From positions 1 through 64,000 of the forward strand of contig DSBV01000109.1 of assembly GCA_011045955.1 (NCBI GenBank): a DNA stretch of 64,000 nt. Direction: 5' to 3'. Position 1 is the stretch's first letter. Every line of letters begins with the position of its first letter. Source of the stretch: Bacteroidales bacterium (GTDB taxonomy: Bacteria; Bacteroidota; Bacteroidia; Bacteroidales; Tenuifilaceae). Below the pieces are notes generated by a model that saw only the letters and a list, made by a program, of their open reading frames with translations, was not told the origin of the DNA and did no database searches. Made by a program: the position numbers and the translations under genes. Positions 9,212-20,250 of this stretch are shown piece by piece.

Positions 9212-9388
9212 CTGGCTGCTGGTGGCAACAGCAATTTATGTATTTATGATGTTTGGGACGTCATAAGTAATAACAAAACCGTGCCAGAATTATAGAATAG
9301 ATTTTAATTATTAAGAAAAAATTGCAACTATAAGATAATCAAATTTATATAATTTGTTTTTGAAATGAATTCTAATACGAAAAGCAAA

Positions 9389-9414
9389 AAGGTGTAGAAA
9401 ATTTTCTACACCTT
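9389..9414. terminator. Bidirectional terminator (26-nt perfect palindrome)
   Basis: AAGGTGTAGAAAATTTTCTACACCTT between convergent genes. Confidence 0.7.
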
Positions 9415-9444
9415 GTGGAGTTCGGTTGTTGTGTCACTACTCAA

Positions 9445-12400
9445 TTAATGTTCACTTGAATTACTCATGCTTTGTGTAGCACGGTAAAATACATCGTGAA
9501 TGCGTGTTCGGTAGTTAAGGTTTGAAAGTTTTGTATTTTCTGCATCGGGATGAACACGATTTGAAAGGAATATAAATACCAGTCCGTTTTGTGGGTCAGC
9601 CCAAACCATTGTTCCGGTAAAGCCGGTGTGGCCAAAACTTTCGAGCGAAGCCATTTCTCCTGCAGGCGACGAACCGTTGGTGTTGGGCTTATCGAAACCG
9701 TATGCACGGCGGTTTCCATTTGTTGGTTTTACATTTGCGAAAAGGTTAACTGTTCCCGGTTCAAAGAAACGTTCTCCTCCGTATTCGCCATCGTTTAGGT
9801 AAAGCTGCATGAGCTTAGCCAAATCGTTGGCGTTGGCAAAAAGGCCGGCATGGCCTGCAACCCCGCCGAGCATGGCTGCTGCTGGGTCATGAACATGCCC
9901 CCATACTAGCTGTTTGCGGAAAACGGGGTCGTGTTCGGTAGGGGTTATCCTTTCAGTATCAAAATGCCGTAATGGGTTGAAACAGGTGTAGTTCATCCCT
10001 AACTTGCTGTATATTGGCTCTACAACTTTGTCTAACTTTCTCTGTTCTATGCTTTCAACTACCCTTTGCAGGTAAAGGAAACCTAAATCGCTGTATCGGT
10101 ATTTACCGGCGTCAGTAATGGGCGATTGGTTTATCCATTTGTAAATGGAATCGCCAATGCTTGCCGATGAGTAAATACGGTATGCAACATTGTTCGGGAA
10201 GTTAGTGCTGGAATCGGTTCGGTAAAATTTGGGGTTGGGATAGGCAAACCTGCTGGCAAAGCGTTTGTTATTGAATTTGTAGGGATGTGTTTGGCTGAAG
10301 GTTTCTGTCCATAGTGGTATATTTGGTTCCAGCGAGGTTAGAGTATTCATGTAAAAGGGTATCCATGCCTGCAATCCGGCTTGATGGCGGAGAATATCGC
10401 CAATGAGCAATTTCGATTTATCGGGAAATTTCTTTAAATCGATGAACTGACCCAGCTTTGAGTCGAATGTGAGCATGCCCCGGCTGTAAAGACTCATTAC
10501 GGCAGGCAATGTAGCAGCAACTTTGGTTACCGATGCAATATCGTAGAGCATTCTGATATCGTTGCCGTATTCCGAAACGTAGGTGGGTTTACCGAACGCC
10601 TTGTTGTAGAACACAACGCCATCTTTTGCGGCGAGGATTTGCATACCTGGAGCTGCCCCTGTTCTTACTATTTCTATGGCAATGGAATCTACCTCCGAGA
10701 GTTGTTCCGATTCTATTCCAAGCTCCTCAGGAATGCTGTATCCAAGTCTTATCTTTTGGTTTGATTCGTAACCGGTGTTAATGCTAAAAAGGTCGCTTGC
10801 GGTTACGCTTAACCTGCCAGAGAAAGGGATGCCTCCAAAAATGGTTTGTGCCGTTAGGTTTTGGCTATCGGTTGAGTTATCGTATGAAACAATTATTGCA
10901 GCAAAAGCTAATGGATTAGCAAACCGACTAATAGAGTAGGGGTTGCCAAACAGGTTAAGTATCACCTTTTTCCTGAATGATATGTCGAACAGGAAATTGG
11001 AGGCTTGTTGGCTAACGCCGTATCTCTTTGCTGCTCTGCTCTCAATGGTGTGGTATCCAACAATGATTAAGTTGTATGGCTCTACATTGGTAAGCAGTGC
11101 ATCGTACTCTACCTGAGGGGCTTCAGAGTTAATGGAAAAAGTATGCACATTGGTGTACAGTTCAAGTTGCTCCCGGAAAACATCTCCTTTGTTTTCGCCA
11201 ATTTCAATATAAGCAATCTTAAGAGTATCGAGCCCTTTTAGCGGTATGGTATTGTTGGCATTGTGTATTACTGTAATTGCGTTTCGGATAATTTTACGGC
11301 GGAGCACCTGTGAGTAAGGTAAGTTTAAGTCGTTGTATAGCCCATCAATTTTTATGGGTTGATACCTATTTAAACCAACATGATACTTGGCCATTAAAAC
11401 TTTTTTGCATTTTATGTTGATCAGCTCTTCGGGTATTTGTCCACTTTGGGTAAGCTTTTCAATCCTTCTAATGGTTTTCTCAATTTCAGATGGGAAAAGA
11501 AGTATATCGTTCCCGGCAAGAAGCGAACGGATATTTGCATCAACAGGGTCGAAGTAGGCCGATACGCCTTTCATGTTGAGTGCATCGGTAAAAGCAAGTC
11601 CATTAAATCCAAGTCCGCTAAAAAGTTTTTGCCCTACAATTCGCGATGAGAGGCTCGAAGGTAGTATCGTGTCGGGTTCGAGCGAGGGTATTTTAAGATG
11701 TGCAACCATAACACCAGCCACACCACTTGAAATGAGCCTTTTAAACGGGTATAGTTCAACGGAATCGATATGGTTTGCGCTGTGCTGTACCAGGGGTAGG
11801 GTTAGGTGAGAATCGTCGTAAGTATCGCCATGGCCAGGGAAATGCTTAGCGCAAGCCAGTACCCCATTGTCCTGCAAACCCTTGGCGTAGGCTATGCCAT
11901 GCCGGCTTACCATATCCATATCTTGCCCAAATGACCTTGACCCTATAACGGGATTTAGCGGGTTAGTGTTGATGTCGATAACCGGCGCAAAGTTGATGTG
12001 CATTCCCAAACGCTTTAGCTGTCGTGCAATATCGGCAGCCATTTGGTAGGTTAGCAGGGTATCGTTGGCGGCACCAAGTGCCATTTGCCTGGGATACGAA
12101 AGGGTACTGTCCAACCGCATTCCTAAACCCCATTCGGCATCAATACCAATAAGCAGGGGAACCTTTGCTAGCGATTGGTAGAAATTAGTTTGTTGTGCTT
12201 GACGAACAGGGCCACCCTGGAAGAATATCAACCCGCCAATGCCTTGTTTTGTTATTAGCTGCGATATTTTCTTGACGTGGGTGTCGTTCTGGTTTGAGTA
12301 TGCAGCCACCATGAAAAGCTGCGCAATGCGCTCTCTTAGACTTAGGCTATTGAAAACAGAATCGACCCACCGCATCTGGTTAGCCGAATCGGCCTTACAA

Positions 12401-12477
12401 ATTAAAGGGTTAACATCCTGAGCGTTAATGGCATGAATAAAAATCAGTGGTATTAATACAGAAAAAATACGTTTCAT
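9445..12477 (-). CDS. Glycoside hydrolase family 3 (beta-N-acetylglucosaminidase-like) fused to serine beta-lactamase-type hydrolase
   Basis: N-terminal GH3 (KHFPGHGDTYDDSHLTLP), C-terminal beta-lactamase family (SVTKVAATLPA, YSDLGF, HTGFTGT). Confidence 0.92.
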   Translation of the reverse strand: MKRIFSVLIPLIFIHAINAQDVNPLICKADSANQMRWVDSVFNSLSLRERIAQLFMVAAYSNQNDTHVKKISQLITKQGIGGLIFFQGGPVRQAQQTNFYQSLAKVPLLIGIDAEWGLGMRLDSTLSYPRQMALGAANDTLLTYQMAADIARQLKRLGMHINFAPVIDINTNPLNPVIGSRSFGQDMDMVSRHGIAYAKGLQDNGVLACAKHFPGHGDTYDDSHLTLPLVQHSANHIDSVELYPFKRLISSGVAGVMVAHLKIPSLEPDTILPSSLSSRIVGQKLFSGLGFNGLAFTDALNMKGVSAYFDPVDANIRSLLAGNDILLFPSEIEKTIRRIEKLTQSGQIPEELINIKCKKVLMAKYHVGLNRYQPIKIDGLYNDLNLPYSQVLRRKIIRNAITVIHNANNTIPLKGLDTLKIAYIEIGENKGDVFREQLELYTNVHTFSINSEAPQVEYDALLTNVEPYNLIIVGYHTIESRAAKRYGVSQQASNFLFDISFRKKVILNLFGNPYSISRFANPLAFAAIIVSYDNSTDSQNLTAQTIFGGIPFSGRLSVTASDLFSINTGYESNQKIRLGYSIPEELGIESEQLSEVDSIAIEIVRTGAAPGMQILAAKDGVVFYNKAFGKPTYVSEYGNDIRMLYDIASVTKVAATLPAVMSLYSRGMLTFDSKLGQFIDLKKFPDKSKLLIGDILRHQAGLQAWIPFYMNTLTSLEPNIPLWTETFSQTHPYKFNNKRFASRFAYPNPKFYRTDSSTNFPNNVAYRIYSSASIGDSIYKWINQSPITDAGKYRYSDLGFLYLQRVVESIEQRKLDKVVEPIYSKLGMNYTCFNPLRHFDTERITPTEHDPVFRKQLVWGHVHDPAAAMLGGVAGHAGLFANANDLAKLMQLYLNDGEYGGERFFEPGTVNLFANVKPTNGNRRAYGFDKPNTNGSSPAGEMASLESFGHTGFTGTMVWADPQNGLVFIFLSNRVHPDAENTKLSNLNYRTRIHDVFYRATQSMSNSSEH

Positions 12478-12717
12478 TTTGAATAGGTTAAGGCTCTTGC
12501 AATGCAAATATAGCATTAGTTGGCAATTGTGCCATTTTAAGTTGATTTTGTTACGAGAGGAGGAGGAGTGAAAAGTGAAAAGTGATTCGTGAATTGTTAA
12601 TCGTTAGCCGTTAAACGTGAGTAGTAAAGCAGCTGGGGAATTCTAGTTTTTATTCAGAATCGCTGAACCTGAATTCGGATTTTTTTACAACAACTTTCAA
12701 CTAACAATGCCCATAGT

Positions 12718-12768
12718 CACTCCGAGCATTTTGTCCCGCATTAGCGGGAAGTTGAGTAATCTCCCCTA
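12718..12768. repeat. REP-like intergenic palindromic repeat
   Basis: CACTCCGAGCATTTTGTCCCGCATTAGCGGGAAGTTGAGTAATCTCC with CCCGC-ATTA-GCGGG stem. Confidence 0.4.
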
Positions 12769-13018
12769 TATGGTAAATGAGATGTTTTGCTAACGCTTAA
12801 CACGACAATATTCTAACGAAAAACCACCAACCATCAGTTTAATCGACCTCCTCAAAATTTCTCCAGAGAGAGGAGCCTTTGGCTATTCCCTCACCTCTTA
12901 GTAAAGGGCTAGGAAGAGGCCTTAAAATCTACTGCCAACTATCAACTATCAACCATTTTCGGGCAACTATCAAGCAAAATCACGAACAACGAACAACCAT
13001 CCGCGAACAACGAATCTG

Positions 13019-13522
13019 CTATCCTTCGAGGTCTTCCATCTCTTTTTGGAGTGCAGCCATTTTAATGGCTGTAATGGCAGCTTCAACGCCTTTGTTGCCA
13101 TGTTTACCGCCGGCCCGTTCGAGTGCTTGCTCAAGGTTATCGGTGGTAAGTACACCAAAAATGAAAGGTATGTTGTAATTCAAGTTGAGTTCAGTAATAC
13201 CATAGGTTACCCCCTGGCAAATAAAATCGAAATGGCGGGTTTCGCCCTGAATAACACAGCCCAGGCAGATTACAGCATCCAAATCGGCATACTCAGCCAT
13301 GAACTGTCCGCCAAGGGTAAGTTCAAATGCCCCGGGAACGTGCTTTACCACAATGTTCTCGTCGGTGGCACCATGCTCAATCAGTGTGTTATATGCGCCC
13401 TCGAGCAATTTGTGAGTTACCGTATCGTTCCAGTCCGACACCACAATGCCAAACTTCATGTTCTTTGCACTTGGAACCATATTGGGGTCGTAATTCGAAA
13501 GATTTTTCAGATTAGTGGCCAT
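13019..13522 (-). CDS. ribH: 6,7-dimethyl-8-ribityllumazine synthase
   Basis: [36 protein letters not shown] motifs. Confidence 0.96.
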   Translation of the reverse strand: MATNLKNLSNYDPNMVPSAKNMKFGIVVSDWNDTVTHKLLEGAYNTLIEHGATDENIVVKHVPGAFELTLGGQFMAEYADLDAVICLGCVIQGETRHFDFICQGVTYGITELNLNYNIPFIFGVLTTDNLEQALERAGGKHGNKGVEAAITAIKMAALQKEMEDLEG

Positions 13523-13620
13523 AGCATTGTTTTTTGTTTTCAAAGATACGAAAATATACATCAAAAATAAGGGGTGTGGCATTTCGCTGCACCCCTTAAA
13601 ATATGCTTTAAATTGATGTT

Positions 13621-14313
13621 CTATTTATTCATCAGCACATTTAGGCGTGCAATGTCTTTCTCAATATCCCTGGCTTCGACGCTCTTGGGGAAATCGTTTT
13701 TGATGATGTTGTAAACATCAAGAGCTTTGTTGAACTGTTTCAGCTCCTCGTAGACCATGCCAGCTTTCTTAAAGAAAATTGGCGATGTGAAATCGTTCTT
13801 TTCGTACTTGGCTGCTTTAACGTAGAATTTGGCTGCATCGCTCAACTTTTGGAGCTCAACATAGCAATCGCCAATTGCGCCATAGGCAATGGGGGTAACC
13901 ATTTGGTCGCCAGCATCAAATTTCTTAAGGTAATCAATAGCTTTTTCGTATTCACCCATTTCGCGGAGACAGATGCCTGCATAGTAGTTTGCCAGGTTTC
14001 CGGTACGGGTCATCCCGTATCTATCGGCTATGGTGGCAAAGCCTAAATCGTTTTCGTTTCCATATAGTGCCAGGCGAAACGAATCCTGTTCAAAGTAGTA
14101 CTGTGCCTGGAATATTTGTGAGCTGGCTTCGTCTTCCTTGGGCTGTAGGTAAAGTCGCTTGTAGCCAAAGTAGATTGCCACAATTGCCAGAATAGCCGCA
14201 ACAATAATGGTTAAACTTTTTTGATTTTGCTCAATAAACTGCTCGGTGCGGGTCAAAGCATTGTCAATTGATTCTGCGGTATCGTTTGCCTGCTGTTTCT
14301 TTTTGTCTGCCAT
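13621..14313 (-). CDS. Tetratricopeptide repeat protein, membrane anchored
   Basis: Single TM near the N-terminus followed by TPR-like repeats. Confidence 0.8.
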   Translation of the reverse strand: MADKKKQQANDTAESIDNALTRTEQFIEQNQKSLTIIVAAILAIVAIYFGYKRLYLQPKEDEASSQIFQAQYYFEQDSFRLALYGNENDLGFATIADRYGMTRTGNLANYYAGICLREMGEYEKAIDYLKKFDAGDQMVTPIAYGAIGDCYVELQKLSDAAKFYVKAAKYEKNDFTSPIFFKKAGMVYEELKQFNKALDVYNIIKNDFPKSVEARDIEKDIARLNVLMNK

Positions 14314-14404
14314 AACTAATGAATATTAATTTTTTACAAAGCAATCGCAAAAGTAATTGTTTTTGTAATATCTGAAAATTTTAGGCAAACATTTTCGGTT
14401 TAAT

Positions 14405-14412
14405 TACCTTTG
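14405..14412 (+). promoter_or_regulatory. Bacteroidetes -7 box TACCTTTG upstream of recF
   Basis: TAnnTTTG consensus. Confidence 0.45.
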
Positions 14413-14434
14413 CAAATATTCATTTTGTTTTTTT

Positions 14435-15544
14435 ATGCATCTTAAAAGGCTAACAGCCATAAACTATAAGTCGATAAATCAGGTTGATATCGAGTTTGAT
14501 GTCAAAATAAACTGTTTTGTGGGCAATAACGGTCAGGGTAAAACCAACCTGCTCGATGCCATTTACTACCTATCCTTGTGCAAAAGTTCATTAACATCAA
14601 CAGATTTGCGCGTAGTCCGCCATGGTCAGGATTTTTTTGTGGTACAAGGTTTTTACTCGCGCCAAGGAGTTGATGAATATATTTACTGCGGGATTAAACA
14701 GGGCGAAGGGAAAGTTTTTAAGCGTAATGGTAAAACCTACGATCGACTTGCCGACCATATTGGGTTTCTTCCGGTGGTAATGGTTTCGCCTACCGATAAC
14801 GAGCTGGTGGAGGGTAGTGGCGAGGAGCGACGTAAGTATATGAATGGTGTGATTTCGCAGATTGATAGGGTGTATCTCGATGAGGTGCTGCGTTACAACC
14901 GATTGCTTGCCCAACGCAACAGCCTTTTAAAAACCTATTCCCGTACCGCTTTTAGCTACGATTTGATTGAGGCAATAGACATTCAGCTTGCCGAGTATGC
15001 TTCAGTTATCCATTCCAAGCGCAAGGCTTTTGTGAATCAGCTTATTGAAATTCTTCAGGAGTATTACAGTAGGGTTTCAAGTGGAAAGGAGAAGGTTTCG
15101 TTGAGCTACAGGTCGCACCTTAACAATACCCCTGCAGAGATACTTTTTCGCGATAACATTGAGAAAGATAGAGTACTGCAATACACCTCGGTAGGGATTC
15201 ACCGCGACGACCTTACGCTTTTAATTGATGGGTATCCCATTCGCAATGAGGGTTCACAGGGTCAACAAAAAACCTACCTGATAGCCCTGAAGCTTGCTCA
15301 GTTCGATTTCATTGCTCGGGTTGCGGGTATCAAACCCCTTTTGCTGCTCGACGATATTTTTGATAAGCTCGATACCGGAAGGGTTCATAGGCTAATTGAT
15401 ATGGTGGCAAATGATGGGTTTGGCCAAATCTTTATCACCGATACCAACAAGAACAGGCTCGAGGAGGTTTTGGCAAAGGTAACGTCGGGGTATCGCTTTT
15501 TTCGGGTTGATAACTCTGAATTTGAACTGGTTGAATCGAGGTAA
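14435..15544 (+). CDS. recF: DNA replication/repair protein RecF
   Basis: Walker A GNNGQGKTNLLDAIYYLS; LLLDDIFDKLD. Confidence 0.96.
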   Translation: MHLKRLTAINYKSINQVDIEFDVKINCFVGNNGQGKTNLLDAIYYLSLCKSSLTSTDLRVVRHGQDFFVVQGFYSRQGVDEYIYCGIKQGEGKVFKRNGKTYDRLADHIGFLPVVMVSPTDNELVEGSGEERRKYMNGVISQIDRVYLDEVLRYNRLLAQRNSLLKTYSRTAFSYDLIEAIDIQLAEYASVIHSKRKAFVNQLIEILQEYYSRVSSGKEKVSLSYRSHLNNTPAEILFRDNIEKDRVLQYTSVGIHRDDLTLLIDGYPIRNEGSQGQQKTYLIALKLAQFDFIARVAGIKPLLLLDDIFDKLDTGRVHRLIDMVANDGFGQIFITDTNKNRLEEVLAKVTSGYRFFRVDNSEFELVESR

Positions 15545-15546
15545 TC

Positions 15547-15837
15547 ATGAGCGATCATAACACTAAATCGTTAGGTGAAGCCATTAAGGCATTCATCGAT
15601 GCCATGAAGTGGAACGATAACTTTAATCAGGCTTCGATTAGAGCTGATTGGGAAAAAATTGTTGGGCGCGATATTGCCATGAACACCACCGATGTTCAGT
15701 TTAAGGAAGGGGTGTTAATCATTAGCCTAAACTCGGCAGTTTTACGGCATGAACTGCACATGCGCCGTAAAAATCTGATTGCTTACATCAATGAGTTCTA
15801 CGGGAGCGAGATGGTCAAGGAGATAAGATTAAAGTAA
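15547..15837 (+). CDS. DUF721 domain-containing protein
   Basis: Short DciA/DUF721-like protein directly after recF. Confidence 0.8.
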   Translation: MSDHNTKSLGEAIKAFIDAMKWNDNFNQASIRADWEKIVGRDIAMNTTDVQFKEGVLIISLNSAVLRHELHMRRKNLIAYINEFYGSEMVKEIRLK

Positions 15838-15869
15838 AAACCCCACACTTTTAGGTAGGGTTTGTGTTT

Positions 15870-16499
15870 TTATGGCCGAAGCGAATTCATAAGCAAATCG
15901 TAAACATGTTCACGCCTGTCGTCAAGGAATTGAGCCATTTGATCATTATTTAATGTCATCCTATATCCTATTAGCCATTTTATTGCAAATGGGAAAAGGA
16001 TTAAGGAAATCATGCTGATAAAGAACTGTTCTGGGTCAACTTTTCGGATGTTACCCAGTTCGGCTTCATGCTTGAGCTGATTTGAGAAGGTTTCGGTATT
16101 GTAAAGGGTATGAACCGCCTTAAGTCTTGATGCCTGCTCGGCATTCCTATGAATAATTGACAGCACAAAGGGAACAAGCAAGGGATCTTCAGTTAGTATA
16201 TCGATGTATGTATTGATATAAACCTTTATTTTTTCGTTCAGCGGCATGTCGGCATTAAGGATTTGCCTGATTTTTTGACCGTTGTCTTTTATGGATTGTT
16301 CAAATATCTGTTCAAGCAAGTTTTCCTTGCTTTGAAAGTAATAGTTCATAAGCGACAGGTTCACGCCCGCTTTGGATGCAATTTCACGAACGCCAACTCT
16401 ATCTACTCCCTTAGCAATAAAAAGTTCCCGTGCTGTTTCCATCAGTTTTAATCGGGTTGCGTTGCCGTGTTTAGTATCCATTTTTTTAGTTTTTCTCAA
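15870..16499 (-). CDS. TetR/AcrR family transcriptional regulator
   Basis: N-terminal HTH: ATRLKLMETARELFIAKGVDRVGVREIASKAGVNLSLMNYYFQSKENLL. Confidence 0.92.
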   Translation of the reverse strand: MRKTKKMDTKHGNATRLKLMETARELFIAKGVDRVGVREIASKAGVNLSLMNYYFQSKENLLEQIFEQSIKDNGQKIRQILNADMPLNEKIKVYINTYIDILTEDPLLVPFVLSIIHRNAEQASRLKAVHTLYNTETFSNQLKHEAELGNIRKVDPEQFFISMISLILFPFAIKWLIGYRMTLNNDQMAQFLDDRREHVYDLLMNSLRP

Positions 16500-16591
16500 A
16501 ATTATTACAATCTGTTTAAAATAAACATATGTTTTAGAAATAAGTTTATTAAAATTGTTTTAAAATTGCCAGAGTAAATTATTGAGGGAAA

Positions 16592-17080
16592 ATGATTACA
16601 ATTAAAAATCCATACGATAGCTTGCCTGATCACGGCTGTTTTTGCTGTTCCAGCAAGAACCCTATTGGCTTAAAGCTCAGCTTTTGGTACGATGAATTAA
16701 ACCAAACCGTTGAAACCCGTTGGCTTCCGCATGCTAACTATCAGGGCTATCATGGTGTGTTGCACGGAGGAATTCAATCGACACTTATGGACGAGGTGGC
16801 CAGCTGGGCCATATACATTTTGGAGGGTACTGCCGGTGTAACCCATAGCATGGAAATTCGTTATTCTAAACCCATGCTGATTGAAAAGGGCGAGGTGACT
16901 GTTAGGGGTAGAATTGACGTCCGGGAGCAACGATTGGTGACCGTGCATGTTGAACTTTTTGATGGCGAAGGCAACCCTTGTACTACTGGTAGAATCAAAT
17001 ACTTTGTTTTTCCAATCGAAATCGCTAAAGCAAAGTATAGGTATCCTGGCAGAGATGCATTTTTGGGAGGAGGTGAGTAG
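16592..17080 (+). CDS. PaaI-like hotdog thioesterase
   Basis: GVLHGGIQSTLMDEVASW. Confidence 0.88.
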   Translation: MITIKNPYDSLPDHGCFCCSSKNPIGLKLSFWYDELNQTVETRWLPHANYQGYHGVLHGGIQSTLMDEVASWAIYILEGTAGVTHSMEIRYSKPMLIEKGEVTVRGRIDVREQRLVTVHVELFDGEGNPCTTGRIKYFVFPIEIAKAKYRYPGRDAFLGGGE

Positions 17081-17398
17081 CAACGTGCCAAAACCCCAAA
17101 AAGGTTCCGGAACCGTTAGCCGTAAACCGTTAAAAGTTTTGGTATTTAGGCTTTTATTCAGGTTTCTGACTCCTGTTTTATTCTATCATCTGTCAACTAT
17201 CAGTAAGATTGGTATCACAGATTTGCACAGGGTTCACACATAGTAACACAGTGTAAATCTCTTAAACCAGTTTCTTCTGTGTTCTATTTATGTTCACGGA
17301 CAACTATCAATACACATATATGGTGTTGTACTTCTAACCCTTTACTTTGACTCTTTTAGCAATTATTAACACAACCAAGGTTAACTTCGAGCAGCATT

Positions 17399-20089
17399 AT
17401 GCGTCGTACATACGTCTATTGGTTTAAAAATTACTTTTCAATTATGAACCTAAATTTTACCACATGCTCAATGCTATTTGCAGCAATATTTACTTTTATT
17501 TCACATCCTCTGACTGCTCAAGATTTTCAAAAAAAAACATGCACGGCGATGCGTGCTGATCCCCAACCTCCTGTGATTGATGGGGTATTGAACGATGAGG
17601 TTTGGCAAAAGGATAATTGGTGTAGTGGCTTTACCCAGCATGAGCCCCACAACGGCGCTGAACCATCGCAGCAAACGGAGTTCATGATTACGTACGATAA
17701 TGATTATCTGTACGCTGCATTCCGTATGTACGATACTGAACCCGAGAAGATTGTTTCGCGGGTTACCCGTCGCGATGATATCGAGGGTGATTATATTGCA
17801 TTAGGTATTGACTCCTACTTTGATAAACGTACTGCATTTATTTTTACGGTAACCGTTTCCGGAACAAAAATGGATATGGTAATGACCGAGAATGGCGATA
17901 GGCAAGACCCTAACTGGGACCCTATATGGTGGGCTAAGACTGCAAGAAACCCAAATGGGTGGACGGCTGAAATGAAAATTCCCCTTAACCAGCTTAGGTT
18001 CTCAGTTGCCGATGAGCAAGCCTGGGGAATACAGGTGGGCCGATACTTGTATAGGAATCAGGAAACCGATTTTTGGCAGCATGTGCCAAAGGATGCACCA
18101 GGTTTTGTCCATTTGTTTGGCGAATTGCATGGACTGAAAGGATTAACCCCGAAACGACAGATTGAAGTTGCTCCCTATGTTGTTACCAAGACCGAAAGTT
18201 TTAAGCCAGAAGATGGGAATCCCTTTATGACCGGGCGGCGTAATGGTCTGAATGCTGGTGTTGATGCCAAAATTGGCCTAACCAATAACTTTACCCTTGA
18301 CCTAACCGTAAATCCCGATTTTGGACAGGTTGAGGCCGACCCAGCCTTGATAAATCTTACCGAATTTGAGACTTACTTTGAGGAGAAACGCCCTTTCTTT
18401 ATCGAAGGGGGTAACCTGCTTAGCTTCCCGTTGATGTTTGGCGATGGTGATCTTGCTTCGAATAACCTATTCTACTCGCGCAGAATTGGAAGGGCTCCAC
18501 AGCATTATCCTGAACTGGATGATAATGAGTACGCCCGCGTGCCTTCCAATACAACTATTCTTGGCGCAGCCAAACTTACAGGCAGGTCGAGTAATGGGCT
18601 ATCGGTGGGTTTACTTGAAAGCGTCACAGGTAATGCCTATGCGAACATCGATTCAGTTGGTTATTGCTATCATCAAATGGTTGAGCCCCTTACCAACTAT
18701 TCTGTTGCTACAGCAAAACAGGAATACAACTCAGGAAATACTATAGTTTCAGGGATGGCTACTTCTACCAACCGTTCACTTACTGGTATCTTGAAGGACG
18801 AGTATCACCGTAATGCTTTTTCAGGAGGTGTCGATTTGGTTCACATGTGGGCTAATAAAAAATATATGGTGGCAGCAAAGCTCTTTGGCAGCCATGTAAA
18901 CGGCAATAAGGAGGCAATACTTTTAACACAAACCAGTTCTGCCCGTTACTTCCAACGCCCCGATATTAAACATGTAAGGTTAGACTCATCAAGAACATCA
19001 CTAACAGGAACAGGAGGATTATTACAGTTTGGCAAGTCGGGCGAGGGTCATTTGCGATACATGGCTGCTGTTGCCTGGCGTTCACCGCAACTAGAGATAA
19101 ATGATATTGGGTTTGCCCAGAATGTCGACGATATCTTTCAGGTGGTATGGGTTGGTATTCGGTACTGGGAACCTACCAAATTGTACCGATGGTTTAACGT
19201 TAACATTAACCAGTGGACAGGATGGGATTTTGGTGGTGAATCGACATATAAAGGAGGAAACATTAATCTGAATCTTAAGTTGCCCAACTACTGGTTTGTT
19301 GGTGGAGGTGTAAACTGGAATGGTGAAAGGTTAAGCGCATCTGAACTAAGAGGTGGCCCGGCAATAAAATTACCTGGGGGTATAAACTACTGGTTTAGCC
19401 TTAGTTCCGATGGGCGTAAGAATTTGATTTTTGGTGCAAGCAACAGCGCTTATTTAGGGAATTACAACAGTTCAAAAAGTAGTAACTATTCCTTTTCAAT
19501 AACCTACAAACCCCTTAAAAGTTTATTGGTAAGGGTTAGCCCTTCGTATTCAAAAAGTCAAAACGAACTTGCTTATGTGACCAATGTTAGCACGTTGAAT
19601 TATACACGATATGTAAGAGGTTCACTTGATCGCAATACCTGGGTTATGTCGTTAAGGGTTGAGTATAGTATCAATCCCGATTTGTCGGTTCAATATTACG
19701 GTAGGACTTACTTTACAACTGGTAGGTACTCCGATTTCAAGTATATTACCAACCCCAGAGCACATAAGTATTCCGATAGGTATTCGCAATTTACCACTTC
19801 CCAAATTACTTACGACTCCAACAATGAGGAGTATTTAGTTGATGAAAACACCGATGGCACTACCGATTACTCGTTTTCGAACCGCGATTTCAACTACCTT
19901 AACCTTCAGTCGAATCTGATAGTTCGATGGGAATACCGACCTGGTTCCAGTGTCTACTTTGTGTGGACACATGGAAAGGAGAATTATGAACCGGTTTACA
20001 GCAATTCTATTGGCGATGATGTTTATAATCTTTGGGATTCGCACCCACAAAATATTTTCTTGGTTAAATTCTCATATAGGTTTAACTAA
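17399..20089 (+). CDS. DUF5916 / carbohydrate-binding family 9-like outer membrane protein
   Basis: PPVIDGVLNDEVWQ...FTQHEP N-terminus and C-terminal beta-barrel-like region. Confidence 0.85.
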   Translation: MRRTYVYWFKNYFSIMNLNFTTCSMLFAAIFTFISHPLTAQDFQKKTCTAMRADPQPPVIDGVLNDEVWQKDNWCSGFTQHEPHNGAEPSQQTEFMITYDNDYLYAAFRMYDTEPEKIVSRVTRRDDIEGDYIALGIDSYFDKRTAFIFTVTVSGTKMDMVMTENGDRQDPNWDPIWWAKTARNPNGWTAEMKIPLNQLRFSVADEQAWGIQVGRYLYRNQETDFWQHVPKDAPGFVHLFGELHGLKGLTPKRQIEVAPYVVTKTESFKPEDGNPFMTGRRNGLNAGVDAKIGLTNNFTLDLTVNPDFGQVEADPALINLTEFETYFEEKRPFFIEGGNLLSFPLMFGDGDLASNNLFYSRRIGRAPQHYPELDDNEYARVPSNTTILGAAKLTGRSSNGLSVGLLESVTGNAYANIDSVGYCYHQMVEPLTNYSVATAKQEYNSGNTIVSGMATSTNRSLTGILKDEYHRNAFSGGVDLVHMWANKKYMVAAKLFGSHVNGNKEAILLTQTSSARYFQRPDIKHVRLDSSRTSLTGTGGLLQFGKSGEGHLRYMAAVAWRSPQLEINDIGFAQNVDDIFQVVWVGIRYWEPTKLYRWFNVNINQWTGWDFGGESTYKGGNINLNLKLPNYWFVGGGVNWNGERLSASELRGGPAIKLPGGINYWFSLSSDGRKNLIFGASNSAYLGNYNSSKSSNYSFSITYKPLKSLLVRVSPSYSKSQNELAYVTNVSTLNYTRYVRGSLDRNTWVMSLRVEYSINPDLSVQYYGRTYFTTGRYSDFKYITNPRAHKYSDRYSQFTTSQITYDSNNEEYLVDENTDGTTDYSFSNRDFNYLNLQSNLIVRWEYRPGSSVYFVWTHGKENYEPVYSNSIGDDVYNLWDSHPQNIFLVKFSYRFN

Positions 20090-20111
20090 AACATATGCTA
20101 ATTATCACATG

Positions 20112-20136
20112 GCCGGAATTTATCCGGCTTTTTTTC
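20112..20136 (+). terminator. Rho-independent terminator
   Basis: GCCGGAATTTATCCGGCTTTTTTTC. Confidence 0.75.
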
Positions 20137-20250
20137 TTTTAAATAGTTGGTTAATAAACATAAGGCTCTTATCCGCTATTTTTTTGTGATGTTGAACAAC
20201 AACCTGTTAAATTGGTTAATATCTTGGTCAATGATTAAATTGACTTTGAA

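Noticed and set aside
13046-13570. 174-aa plus-strand ORF opposite ribH
   Set aside because: Complete overlap with ribH, which has unmistakable motifs on the minus strand.
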